Assembly (NCBI GenBank): GCA_009785605.1
Contig: WQVY01000008.1
Span: 1 to 51,821, forward strand
DNA from: Defluviitaleaceae bacterium
Lineage (GTDB): Bacteria > Bacillota > Clostridia > Lachnospirales > WQUN01
Reading direction: 5' to 3'
Length of the DNA: 51,821 nucleotides
Of this stretch, positions 41,506 to 50,100 are shown piece after piece. Position numbers and translations under genes: made by a program. The first letter of the stretch is position 1. Each line of letters opens with the position of its first letter. Below the pieces are notes generated by a model that saw nothing but the letters and a program-made list of their open reading frames with translations, searched no databases and was not told the origin of the DNA.

Positions 41506-43185
41506 ATGAAATTTTCTCAAATGCCGTACGAACGGCCAGACCTAGAAGCCTTAGAGGCCAAATTCAAAACCTTGCTGCAAAATTTTACTCAAGCAACAAC
41601 TACAGAGGAATGCTTCGCATCTTACAAGGAATATGACACTTTTCATGCCGAGCTTACAACCATAGTTAGCCTTGCGCATATCAGAAACTCACTAGACACA
41701 ACAGACGAGTTCTACGCAGAGGAAACAGCCTTTTGGGACAAGCATATGCCAAAATTACAAGCCTTTGGCCAAGAGTTTACAAAAGCCTTGCTAAACTCGA
41801 CCTTCAGAAAAGATATGGAGCAAGCATGGGGTACATTAATGTTTGACAATGCAGAAATAGACTTGAAAACCTTTGACCCGGAAATAATCCCAGACCTTCA
41901 AGCCGAAAATGCCCTAAACACAGAGTACAACAAGCTAATAGCTTCCGCTCAAATAGAATTTGATGGGAAAACCCTAACCCTAGCCCAAATACGCCCATAC
42001 TTGGAAAATCCCGACCGCTCTATCCGCAAAAGTGCGCAAGATGTAATAGGCGCATGGTTTAATTCAAATGAGGACGAGTTAAATACCATCTACGACAAAC
42101 AAGTAAAACTTCGTACAGAGATAGCACAAAAACTAGGTTACGAAAACTACATCCAACTTGGATATTATCGTAGGCAAAGAAACTGCTACGACCAAGCAGA
42201 TGTAGCAAAGTTCCGCGAAGGCGTTGCAACACACATAGTACCAATTGTAACTCAGCTTAAAAAAGAACAAGCCCAGCGCATTGGTGTAGACACAATAAAA
42301 CCATACGACCAATTCTTCGCCTACCCGGATGGCAATGCTAAACCCCAAGGTACGGCAGATGACATCTTGGCTCATGGCAAGAAAATGTACAACCAACTAT
42401 CTACAAACACGTCAGAGTTAATCGACTTTATGATGGAGAATGAATTATTCGATGTTCTCACACGTCCGGGCAAATTTGCCGGTGGATATTGCTCATATTT
42501 ACCAAAATACAAATCTCCGTTCATATTTGCCAATTTTAACGGCACAACCGGCGATGTAGATGTTTTTACCCACGAGGTAGGACATGCGCTGGCAAGCTAC
42601 ATGGCTAAGGACATTTATCCATCAGGCCTCACAAATTACTCTTTTGAAATAGCCGAAATACACTCAATGGCGATGGAATTTTTCACGTGGCCTTGGATGG
42701 ACGGCTTCTTTGGCGAACAAACCAACAAATACTACGATACACATTTATCCAAAGCCTTGTTTCTTTTAACAAGCACTTCAATGGGTGATGAATTTCAACA
42801 TCACATATACCAAAACCCAGACATGACCCATGCCCAGCGCAACAAGTACTGGTTAGAACTAACAGCAAAATATATGCCATGGCTGGATGTAGAGGACGAG
42901 CCATTTATCGGCGATGGCCGCAACTGGCACAACATACTGCATTTCTTTATTTTACCGTTCTACTATATAGATTATGGGCTTGCGCAAATAATAGCGCTAT
43001 GCCTGTGGGCGCAAAATCAAGAAAACCCAACAGCGGCATGGGAAAAATACATGCGCCTAGTTGGGCTTGCAGGCACAAAAACATTCTTGCAATTGATAGA
43101 AGAAGCTGGCCTGCCTACGCCTTTTGAAGCAGAAAACGTAAAAAAAGTAGGCGATGCGGTCAATACTTGGTTAGCTGAGCGTTAA
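41506..43185 (+). CDS. pepF: M3-family oligoendopeptidase F
   Basis: 559 aa, ATG after AAAGGAGG. Zinc motif HEVGH at residues 356-360 in DVDVFTHEVGHALASYM, with the third ligand Glu in SFEIAEIHSMAMEFF. Length and motif spacing fit the M3B clade. It cleaves short peptides in the cytosol and could process peptides brought in by the importer in this window, though that link is only inferred. Confidence 0.94.
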   Translation: MKFSQMPYERPDLEALEAKFKTLLQNFTQATTTEECFASYKEYDTFHAELTTIVSLAHIRNSLDTTDEFYAEETAFWDKHMPKLQAFGQEFTKALLNSTFRKDMEQAWGTLMFDNAEIDLKTFDPEIIPDLQAENALNTEYNKLIASAQIEFDGKTLTLAQIRPYLENPDRSIRKSAQDVIGAWFNSNEDELNTIYDKQVKLRTEIAQKLGYENYIQLGYYRRQRNCYDQADVAKFREGVATHIVPIVTQLKKEQAQRIGVDTIKPYDQFFAYPDGNAKPQGTADDILAHGKKMYNQLSTNTSELIDFMMENELFDVLTRPGKFAGGYCSYLPKYKSPFIFANFNGTTGDVDVFTHEVGHALASYMAKDIYPSGLTNYSFEIAEIHSMAMEFFTWPWMDGFFGEQTNKYYDTHLSKALFLLTSTSMGDEFQHHIYQNPDMTHAQRNKYWLELTAKYMPWLDVEDEPFIGDGRNWHNILHFFILPFYYIDYGLAQIIALCLWAQNQENPTAAWEKYMRLVGLAGTKTFLQLIEEAGLPTPFEAENVKKVGDAVNTWLAER

Positions 43186-43197
43186 GAAGATATGTAA

Positions 43198-43233
43198 TTA
43201 GCCCCAACCATATTTGACGGTGGTTGGGGCTAA
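43198..43233. terminator. bidirectional terminator between convergent genes
   Basis: 13-bp stem TTAGCCCCAACCA/TGGTTGGGGCTAA with a 10-nt loop, placed between pepF and the PL22-like gene, which end toward each other. Confidence 0.75.
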
Positions 43234-43273
43234 AATGCAAGTTTTATTAGCAAACCAATTTCAAATACAGTTT

Positions 43274-44281
43274 CTAAAACCCACTCAACTGCGAAAGGTC
43301 AATAGAGCATACATTACACACGCCTTTATCTATAGGTTTATTAAACAGCACAATATTGCCTTTGCGGTTAAACGATGGATGCGGATGCTCGGCCCCGGTG
43401 GTTGGCTCTTCTAGGTTGGCTAGTACCTGCTCGGCCCCGGTATGGGTGTTAACCAGTACTATCTGGTTTTTCCAGCCTTTGATTACACCGGTTACCCTAT
43501 CGGCTACTACCCACTTGCCGCTGCGGTCGGGTGCACAGTGCAAAAACTGGGTAGACTCTGCCACTTGGGTAAAGCTGTGGCCGTCGCGGGTGCCGCGCAT
43601 TATGTGGTGCGGATATCTTACAAAGTATAGGTAGTCACCGTCTGCGGTCCAGACTTCGTGAGTTATCCAGTCCCCTTCTTTTTCTACATAAAAGGGGCGT
43701 ACACGGCGGGTGGGATAATCAAAAAGCCAAATGCGCTGTAAGGCATCGCCTGTTGTCTCATGTACATACATTACTGTTTCGTCATCCCCTGGGCAAGCTT
43801 GGCAGTGGTTTAGAAAGTGGTCGTCTTGGAACACTACTTCTGACTTGCCTGTCTCGGGGTTGAGTACTACCAAGGCGTATATCTTGTTGGCCTGGTGATA
43901 CGAGCACCATATTAGGCCTGACTTGGATACAGATAAATGCCCAGTACACCTGCCCGGCGGGAACTCGGCAACTTCTGTAAGGAAGCCGCTGTTTGTATCC
44001 ATGCGGAAAAGTGAGTCTTCTTTGCGTACATATGCATGGGGACGGTTGTAGTCTAGGCACATGTTGGTATACTCTGGGCCTAGGGCAAGCTCCTTGCTGC
44101 CTGTTGCATAGTCTACGCGGTACACACTGTTCTTGCCATCTTTGTTTTCGTTGTAGAAAAAATACTTGTCGCACTGGGTAAAGCTTTCTGTTGAAAAGTA
44201 AAACTTGCTGCTGCGCACCGGGGCGCTGTCTGTGTACTGGCGGATTGTTAGGCCTGTACCTTCGTCTTTATACTCAAACAT
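43274..44281 (-). CDS. oligogalacturonate lyase-like beta-propeller (PL22)
   Basis: 335 aa, no signal peptide. Repeating blades (KYFFYNENKDGKNSVYRVDY; TGHLSVSKSGLIWCSYHQ; NHCQACPGDDETVMYVHE; ITHEVWTADGDYLYFVRYPH). The HEVW and HxxN-like positions resemble the metal-binding residues of cytoplasmic oligogalacturonate lyases. It may degrade pectin oligomers, but other propeller enzymes are possible. No pectin genes are nearby. Confidence 0.75.
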   Translation of the reverse strand: MFEYKDEGTGLTIRQYTDSAPVRSSKFYFSTESFTQCDKYFFYNENKDGKNSVYRVDYATGSKELALGPEYTNMCLDYNRPHAYVRKEDSLFRMDTNSGFLTEVAEFPPGRCTGHLSVSKSGLIWCSYHQANKIYALVVLNPETGKSEVVFQDDHFLNHCQACPGDDETVMYVHETTGDALQRIWLFDYPTRRVRPFYVEKEGDWITHEVWTADGDYLYFVRYPHHIMRGTRDGHSFTQVAESTQFLHCAPDRSGKWVVADRVTGVIKGWKNQIVLVNTHTGAEQVLANLEEPTTGAEHPHPSFNRKGNIVLFNKPIDKGVCNVCSIDLSQLSGF

Positions 44282-44303
44282 AGTACCCTTTCCTCCCTTT
44301 TTG

Positions 44304-44319
44304 TCACAAATTTTTGTGA
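44304..44319. promoter_or_regulatory. 16-nt perfect palindrome between divergent genes
   Basis: TCACAAATTTTTGTGA lies between the PL22-like gene and the MutS-like gene. It is followed by an AT-rich stretch (TATATG) that could be a -10. It looks like an operator. Confidence 0.4.
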
Positions 44320-44382
44320 TATGCTGGGTTAATTATATATGTATGAATGATAAAATCAAACTACTTTGAGAGGCGGTATTGT

Positions 44383-46032
44383 ATGCCACATGAGTTTATT
44401 GTATTTCTTGTTATTGTCGTAACTGCTGCAGCTATATTTTCTATTGTATCCAATATAACATCTAAGCGCCGGCGCATAGCTGCGCTCAAAGACGCCTATG
44501 GCAAACCCCCTGTTGTTGATGATTTCTTCCAACTTGACAGCGTAAGCCGCTATGCGCGGCATATCCATACACACAACCATAGCTTGCAAAGGGTAGACTC
44601 TATTACCTGGAATGACCTGGACATGGATAATGTATTTCACAGAATCAACGCATGCCAGACATCTGTAGGGGAGGAATATCTATATTATTGCCTACACGAG
44701 CTACCCCTTAACAAGCAAGCTATAACCCAACGCGAAGGGCTAATACAATTTTTTGAAAACAACCCAGAGACCCGCCTGGATGTACAAGCCCTGCTTGCAT
44801 CGCGTGTAGGGAAAGAAAATTATAACGGGCTTACATCGCTTATGTTTGCGCCTAGTATTAGCTTTTTAAAACACCGGCATTTATACACATTTTTGGCTAT
44901 TGTGCCTTTATTATTATCGCTTGTACTTATTGTTAGTGTACCCATTGGCGTGGTATGTATTGTTGCATCATTTGTGGTTAATATGATGGTGTACTACCGT
45001 GTCAAGCATCATATAGCTATAGAGTCCCCAAGCATCAAGTATCTCACGAATATATTGCGGTGCTGCAAGGGGCTAAGCAGGATTAAAACATTAGAAACCC
45101 AGCCTATAATGAATGAAATCAGGTCATATTACAAAAGCCTAAAATCAATTATGAGAAACATCCCAACAATGACTTCCATGACCGGGGATATTGCGGATAT
45201 GTTTCTTGAATATTTAAACATAATATTTTTGTATGATATACGCAAATACAACACATTCATGAAGACTATCAAAGAGCGTAGCGAGGAATTCCACGCCCTG
45301 TATCGCGCCTTTGGCGAAGTTGATATGAGTATATGTATATCCAGCTTTAGGTTGAGCTTGCCATACTATTGTTTGCCAGAGTTTGGCACACAACGTGATG
45401 TTGAGTTTACAGATATCTATCACCCGTTAATCCCGTCACCTGTAGCCAATACCGGCAGTTTTAGCAACAATAGTATTATCACCGGCTCCAATGCTTCTGG
45501 TAAGTCAACTTTTATAAAGGCTATGGCCATTAACGGCATCCTGGCGCAAACAATCAATACCTGCGCGGCCAAGTCTTTTAATACAAGATTTTCTATAATT
45601 GCTACGTCTATGGTTATGCGGGATGATTTAACTGCTGGTGATAGCTACTTTATTGTAGAGATTAAGTCCTTAAAGCGCATACTTGACTTAGCACAAAAAT
45701 ACCCTTGCACTTGCTTTATTGATGAAATCCTTCGCGGTACAAATACAATAGAGCGCATTGCCGCATCTGCCGCTGTGCTGGAGTATTTGAGTAACCAAGA
45801 TGTACTATGCGTAGCGGCCTCCCATGATATAGAGCTTACACAGATATTGGCAGCTAAATATGAAAATTATCACTTTTGTGAGCAGGTCATGGACGATGGG
45901 ATTGTTTTTGACTACAAATTAAAACAAGGCCCGTCTACTACCCGCAATGCCCTAAAACTACTAAAGTTTATGGACTTCGAAGGCTCGATAGTAGAGCGGG
46001 CCGAGTCGCTTGCTAAGGGGTATACAGCCTAA
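44383..46032 (+). CDS. membrane-anchored MutS-like ATPase
   Basis: 549 aa from ATG 44383. One N-terminal helix (4-25) and a pair at about 165-210, then a helical core and a C-terminal MutS ATPase domain: Walker A ITGSNASGKSTFIKAM, a Walker B region CTCFIDEILRGTNTIERI, and CVAASHDIELTQIL. The mismatch-recognition and connector domains are missing. Such MutS-family membrane proteins are widespread in Firmicutes and uncharacterised. Its stop overlaps the convergent glmU stop by 4 nt. Confidence 0.9.
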   Translation: MPHEFIVFLVIVVTAAAIFSIVSNITSKRRRIAALKDAYGKPPVVDDFFQLDSVSRYARHIHTHNHSLQRVDSITWNDLDMDNVFHRINACQTSVGEEYLYYCLHELPLNKQAITQREGLIQFFENNPETRLDVQALLASRVGKENYNGLTSLMFAPSISFLKHRHLYTFLAIVPLLLSLVLIVSVPIGVVCIVASFVVNMMVYYRVKHHIAIESPSIKYLTNILRCCKGLSRIKTLETQPIMNEIRSYYKSLKSIMRNIPTMTSMTGDIADMFLEYLNIIFLYDIRKYNTFMKTIKERSEEFHALYRAFGEVDMSICISSFRLSLPYYCLPEFGTQRDVEFTDIYHPLIPSPVANTGSFSNNSIITGSNASGKSTFIKAMAINGILAQTINTCAAKSFNTRFSIIATSMVMRDDLTAGDSYFIVEIKSLKRILDLAQKYPCTCFIDEILRGTNTIERIAASAAVLEYLSNQDVLCVAASHDIELTQILAAKYENYHFCEQVMDDGIVFDYKLKQGPSTTRNALKLLKFMDFEGSIVERAESLAKGYTA

Positions 46033-47291
46033 CGCTTAGCCCTACCCTCTTTGTTAACCTGCCTGGCACGGCCAAAGCTCATACATTCGGCTGGTACTGC
46101 TTCCGTAATCGTTGACCCGGCTGTTACTAGTGCGCGTTCACCAATTTCCACAGGTGCTACCAGGTTAGCGTTGCACCCTATAAAAGCCCCGTCTGCAATA
46201 GTAGTACGGTGCTTTTTCTTTCCGTCGTAGTTTGCGGTTATTGCACCACAACCGTAGTTTACATCGCGCCCTACATCTGCATCGCCGATATAAGACAAAT
46301 GCGCCATCTTGACACCATCGTCAAGGTTGGCGTTTTTTACTTCTACAAAGTTTCCTATCCTGCATTTGTTGCCTATCACCGCATTGGGCCGCAGGTACGC
46401 AAATGGGCCAACCTCTGTGTTTTGGCCTATCTTGGCACCGTTTAGTACGCTTTGGCGGATGGTTGTTGCCTTACCAACTACGGTATCACGCATATGGGTA
46501 TACGGGCCTATTATTGCGCCTTCTTGTATTACACAGGCCCCTTCCAATATACAGCCGGGGTAAATTATCACGTCTTGTGCAATGTCTACTGTGTCGTCTA
46601 TATATGTGGTGGCAGGGTCATGTATACGCACGCCGTTTTCCATATGCCGCATGTTTATGCGTTCGCGCATGTGCTTTGTTGCTTCTGCAAGCTGGGCTTG
46701 GGTGTTTATATCTGTAAAAGTGGATGCATCTAGTTTGGATTTATATGCATATATCATGTGCCCTGCTTCATGCAAGATATTGGGTACCTGTGTAAGACAA
46801 TACTCGCCCTGGCTGTTGTTGGTAAGCTTTGTAAGCCCATGTATAAGCAGGTTGCCCTTAAACATGTAGATGCTTGCATTGGCCCATTTGGTATTGGTGT
46901 CACTTGGCATATGGTCACCGGCTACTACACAGGTTTCCCCATTTGCTTTGTAAAAGCTTATAAGCTCACGCACAAAGTCAGGCGTGACTAACGGCATGTC
47001 GCCCGCCAGTATAAGCACATCGTCGTCATACGAGACCTGCAATGCCGCGCCCTGGGTTGCGTGGCCGGTCCCAAGTTGCTGGGGTTGAGTTACATAGTTT
47101 AGTCCTGGTAACGTACTTCGTATATCATCACTGTCAGTTGGTACTACCAGCGTGATATCCGCAATGCCTGCTTCTTGGCAAGCTTGTGTTACATATTGCA
47201 AAAGCGGTTTCCCTAATATAGGGTGCATAACCTTTTGTGTGTTTGAGCGCATTCGCGTGCCACGGCCCGCCGCTAAAATTATGGCTTTCAT
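46029..47291 (-). CDS. glmU: bifunctional UDP-GlcNAc pyrophosphorylase / GlcN-1-P acetyltransferase
   Basis: 420 aa from ATG 47291 (GGAG 6 nt upstream). N-terminal nucleotidyltransferase: IILAAGRGTRMRSNTQKVMH, GTGHATQGAAL. C-terminal left-handed beta helix with hexapeptides and the acetyltransferase His in MAHLSYIGDADVG, then YGCGAITANYDGKKKHRT. It makes UDP-GlcNAc for peptidoglycan. Slightly shorter than the 456-aa E. coli enzyme. It has no prs neighbour, unlike most Firmicutes loci. Confidence 0.95.
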   Translation of the reverse strand: MKAIILAAGRGTRMRSNTQKVMHPILGKPLLQYVTQACQEAGIADITLVVPTDSDDIRSTLPGLNYVTQPQQLGTGHATQGAALQVSYDDDVLILAGDMPLVTPDFVRELISFYKANGETCVVAGDHMPSDTNTKWANASIYMFKGNLLIHGLTKLTNNSQGEYCLTQVPNILHEAGHMIYAYKSKLDASTFTDINTQAQLAEATKHMRERINMRHMENGVRIHDPATTYIDDTVDIAQDVIIYPGCILEGACVIQEGAIIGPYTHMRDTVVGKATTIRQSVLNGAKIGQNTEVGPFAYLRPNAVIGNKCRIGNFVEVKNANLDDGVKMAHLSYIGDADVGRDVNYGCGAITANYDGKKKHRTTIADGAFIGCNANLVAPVEIGERALVTAGSTITEAVPAECMSFGRARQVNKEGRAKR

Positions 47292-47440
47292 ATGAGTCTC
47301 CATTCTGAGGTTTATGCATGATGGCTATACACAAGCCTCCGGGTCTATTATTTACAATAATTATACTTTTAAACGAGTCTTGTTGTCACGACAAAATACA
47401 CAAGACACCAATATACGCCTAGTACATACTATGTATAAAA

Positions 47441-47455
47441 GGAGGCATGAGTTAA
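47441..47455 (+). repeat. possible relic of the leader element
   Basis: GGAGGCATGAGTTAA equals the last part of the 42-nt leader element but the upstream half is missing; this may be chance. Confidence 0.25.
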
Positions 47456-47544
47456 GCGCATACAATCCCCAACCCGCCCTAGCCGGTTTACACGCACAAC
47501 TGCTTTACCCGGACAGCTATCTCCGGAGGAGTCTAATAAAAAGG

Positions 47545-48369
47545 ATGAACAAAATGGTACCTTACCTGCAACTCGAAAGAGTAACTGCCGGGGCAATCCC
47601 AACCAACGGCACCCTGGTTTTTGACACAACAGTAGGAAGCAACAGCACCCATATTTCCTATAATTCCACCACAGGCATAATAGAGTTTAACAAGGTAGGA
47701 GTATTTTATTTGAGCTGGTTTGTAGCCCAGCAAACAGGCCTAGCCACAGACGGTAAAAACTTCGCATTAGTCACCTCTGACGGCCAAAACATCACCGGCA
47801 GCAGCCACGCAAAAACAGCCCCAGTAAGCGGCTTTGCTATTGTAGAAGTTGCAAGCTCAGGCAAGACTATAGAGCTAGTAAACAAATCCGATGAAAGCGC
47901 AACCCTTTCTGAAAGGGTACACGTACAAGCCGGGCTTGCAGTGTTTGACATAAGTGCCAGCAACCTACCACTAGGGTACTTGCAAGCCCAGATGATGAGC
48001 CCACAAAGCCCAATTGTAGAAGACAACACACATGTCCAGTTTGATGACGAAATTGCAGCTGACCCATTCGGCATAGTTACCCTAGAGTCAAGCGACATCA
48101 TAATAAACAGCACCGGTACATTCTTAGTCACATGGGAAATCCCCATAGACGCAACAAAGCTAAACCCATACGCGTTCTTTGCGCTAATGGTAAACGGCGC
48201 ACAACGTGGGTCTTCTTTTATGCCGCTGCCGGCTGGTGTTATGACAGGTAGCGCGCTAATCGTGGTTGAAGAAGCCGGCGCTGTAGTTAAACTTGTAAAC
48301 ATATCAGGTGATAGGGTAAGTGTCGCACATCCAGTAAACATCACCGTTACTCAAATTAGTAATATATAG
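47545..48369 (+). CDS. tandem C1q/BclA-like jelly-roll protein (possible spore surface)
   Basis: 274 aa from ATG 47545; ATG 47554 is also possible and the frame is open to 47314 without coding character. Two similar domains: 5-145 (TLVFDTTVGSNSTHISYNST; FNKVGVFYLSWFVAQQTG) and 150-274 (VQFDDEIAADPFGIVTLE; NSTGTFLVTWEIPIDATKLN). They resemble the C-terminal trimerising domain of BclA exosporium proteins, without a collagen stem. The stop TAG lies in the tip of a MITE. Confidence 0.72.
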   Translation: MNKMVPYLQLERVTAGAIPTNGTLVFDTTVGSNSTHISYNSTTGIIEFNKVGVFYLSWFVAQQTGLATDGKNFALVTSDGQNITGSSHAKTAPVSGFAIVEVASSGKTIELVNKSDESATLSERVHVQAGLAVFDISASNLPLGYLQAQMMSPQSPIVEDNTHVQFDDEIAADPFGIVTLESSDIIINSTGTFLVTWEIPIDATKLNPYAFFALMVNGAQRGSSFMPLPAGVMTGSALIVVEEAGAVVKLVNISGDRVSVAHPVNITVTQISNI

Positions 48370-48468
48370 CAATCGCAACTTTAAACAGTCCCGTCCGAGC
48401 CGAAAATCGCGAACGCTCCAACGCGTTTTCTGCGACAGACGGGACCGATTTAAAGTACGATTGCTATA
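48365..48468. mobile_element. MITE-like element, family A, supplying a stop codon
   Basis: 104 nt beginning TATAGCAATCGC and ending CGATTGCTATA, with core CGAACGCTCCAACGCG. Its TATAG provides the stop (AAT ATA TAG) of the jelly-roll gene; the propeller gene starts 32 nt after it. Confidence 0.82.
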
Positions 48469-48499
48469 GCCCCAACCCTGCAATAAGGAGTGACCACTC

Positions 48500-49120
48500 A
48501 TGGACATCAACCAATGGACATACGAACCTCTTATAGCAACCTCTACCCCACAATCGCAACCCCTTAGTGCGTTTGCATATGACGGCTGTTTCTTTTACCT
48601 CGCAAACGGGGCACATATATATATCTACAACAGTAACTACGAACCTATAAACCGCATAAAAATCAGCCAACCCATATCAGCCCTATGCTACGACAACAAC
48701 GAAAACTGCTTTTGGGCGACAGACGACCAAGGTGCAATATGTAAGCTAGACCTTCACTTTGAAGTACAACAACGCACTAATATAGGCGATAGTAAAAAAA
48801 AAGCCCTAGGCCTGTCGTACTTTTGTGTCCATGACTCACTACTAGTAGCATATCACGATACAATCGTAGAAATATGCAAACATGGCCAAAAGCGTGCCAT
48901 AGTCGCCGCAGCCCATAGTAGCTATAAAAACATCCTTGGTGTTGCCCCGTACTTTGCCATAGCCATAGCCAATGCCAGTTGCGAATCAATAAACTTCCAC
49001 GCCCCCACAGGCGAACATACCGTGTCCGTAAACATCCCGCCAGACTACTGCGAAGCAAATGCCATGCAAAAAAAATGGGTTGCCGCCAACCATACCGGTC
49101 AGCGACAACCCCAACTATAG
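48500..49120 (+). CDS. propeller-like protein of unknown function
   Basis: 206 aa, ATG 9 nt after AAGGAG. Repeated strand patterns (LSAFAYDGCFFYLANGAHIY; ISALCYDNNENCFWATDDQ; LGLSYFCVHDSLLVAYHDT; YKNILGVAPYFAIAIANAS) suggest a small beta-propeller of about four blades. No signal peptide. The stop TAG comes from a 22-nt palindromic element. It stands between the jelly-roll protein and the repeat protein. Confidence 0.7.
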   Translation: MDINQWTYEPLIATSTPQSQPLSAFAYDGCFFYLANGAHIYIYNSNYEPINRIKISQPISALCYDNNENCFWATDDQGAICKLDLHFEVQQRTNIGDSKKKALGLSYFCVHDSLLVAYHDTIVEICKHGQKRAIVAAAHSSYKNILGVAPYFAIAIANASCESINFHAPTGEHTVSVNIPPDYCEANAMQKKWVAANHTGQRQPQL

Positions 49121-49137
49121 CGAATTAATTCACTTTA
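49116..49137. repeat. 22-nt palindromic element with TATAGC tip
   Basis: TATAGCGAATTAATTCAC then TTTA, matching the copy at 30357. The TAG within it is the stop codon of the propeller gene. Confidence 0.6.
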
Positions 49138-49145
49138 CATTAGGC

Positions 49146-49625
49146 TTAGGCTTTACTAAAAAGCTTTTTCATAAACTTCAAGATATCCTCTGACTCCATG
49201 TGCTCTGCAACAGATGTGATATCTATCCGCTTCAACTGCTCAACAGATAGCGACTGCATAAGCCCTACAATATCTTCAGACTCCATGTGCGATATTATAC
49301 TAGATATATCAACATGCCTTAACACATCTTCCGGAAGGATTTTTAACATCTCTGCAATATCCTCCGACTCCATATGCTCGGCCACGGCACCAATGTCAAT
49401 TTTACTCAGCCATACTTTGGTCATGTCCTGGGCTGCCAGCATTGGTGGTGCTGGTGGTACTGGTGGCGTTGGCGGTACTGGTGGTACCGGTCTTGGGCCA
49501 TTGCTTCCTGCAATTTCTGCATTGTTTACATTGTTATTCATAGATTCTTCCTCCAAATTGTCATTTGGCGGACACGCTAGACACAGGGTATGCTCATCTA
49601 TGAAGCGTGCCCGGCCATTCTTCAC
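49146..49625 (-). CDS. protein with Pro-rich linker and three 29-aa repeats
   Basis: 159 aa from GTG 49625, which has a poor ribosome site. The coding frame clearly continues upstream for 26 codons (KNIRVVDAAGNEYEATYPKR, AKGL) to an ATC at 49703 that follows AGGGGGAG by six nt, where an ATG would be expected. Conversely, ATG 49541 has a perfect GGAGGA upstream. Domains: Cys-containing head (CLACPP), a PPVPPTPPVPPAPP linker, then three 29-residue repeats each with HMESEDI. Resembles spore or surface proteins; function unknown. Confidence 0.7.
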   Translation of the reverse strand: MKNGRARFIDEHTLCLACPPNDNLEEESMNNNVNNAEIAGSNGPRPVPPVPPTPPVPPAPPMLAAQDMTKVWLSKIDIGAVAEHMESEDIAEMLKILPEDVLRHVDISSIISHMESEDIVGLMQSLSVEQLKRIDITSVAEHMESEDILKFMKKLFSKA

Positions 49626-49703
49626 GAGCCCTTTGGCCCGCTTGGGATAGGTAGCTTCATATTCGTTTCCCGCCGCGTCAACGACACGTATGTTTTTTGT
49701 GAT

Positions 49704-50095
49704 GGGTGTCTCCCCCTTTTAGTACTAATCTTACGTCGAAAACTGTAACGACGAGCAAAATCGGCGAACGCTTCAACGCCTATTTGGCGACAAAGGAGCA
49801 GATTTGAGACTTAGATTAGTACAGTATCATGCCGCATACCGGCGACAAAAACAAAACCCGCTGTTTTTTTGAATGGGTGCCGTCCCCAGTGGTTTGAATA
49901 ACATTGTAACGCCAAAGTATAACATATACAACCCCCAAGCCGGACACCCCTTAACCAATAATCAAGAAATGTCCGGCTTTAATGCAGCTTATGCACTATA
50001 GCAATTCAACTTTAAAATGGTCCCGTCTGTCGTCGAAAAAGCGTTGAAACGTCCGCTATTTTCGACTCGGACGGGACCGTTTAAAGGGTGAATTG
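49704..50095. other. intergenic region with two inverted-repeat elements
   Basis: Holds a family B element (49722-49822), a hairpin AAGCCGGACA/TGTCCGGCTT (49937-49980) without a T-run, and most of a family A element (from 49997). No gene seen. Confidence 0.65.
49722..49822. mobile_element. MITE-like element, family B tips with family A core
   Basis: 101 nt beginning GTACTAATCTTA and ending TTAGATTAGTAC. The inside (GGCGAACGCTTCAACGCC) is the family A core. So tips and cores recombine between families. Confidence 0.7.
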
Positions 50096-50100
50096 CTATA
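49997..50100. mobile_element. MITE-like element, family A, supplying the amidase stop codon
   Basis: 104 nt beginning TATAGCAATTCAAC and ending GTGAATTGCTATA. On the minus strand the amidase gene ends AAG ATA TAG with TAG in the element tip. Confidence 0.82.

Noticed and set aside
47314-47544. N-terminal extension of the jelly-roll protein
   Set aside because: The open frame contains the glmU leader and a relic of the leader element and reads like non-coding DNA; GGAGGAG at 47525 favours a start at 47545 or 47554.
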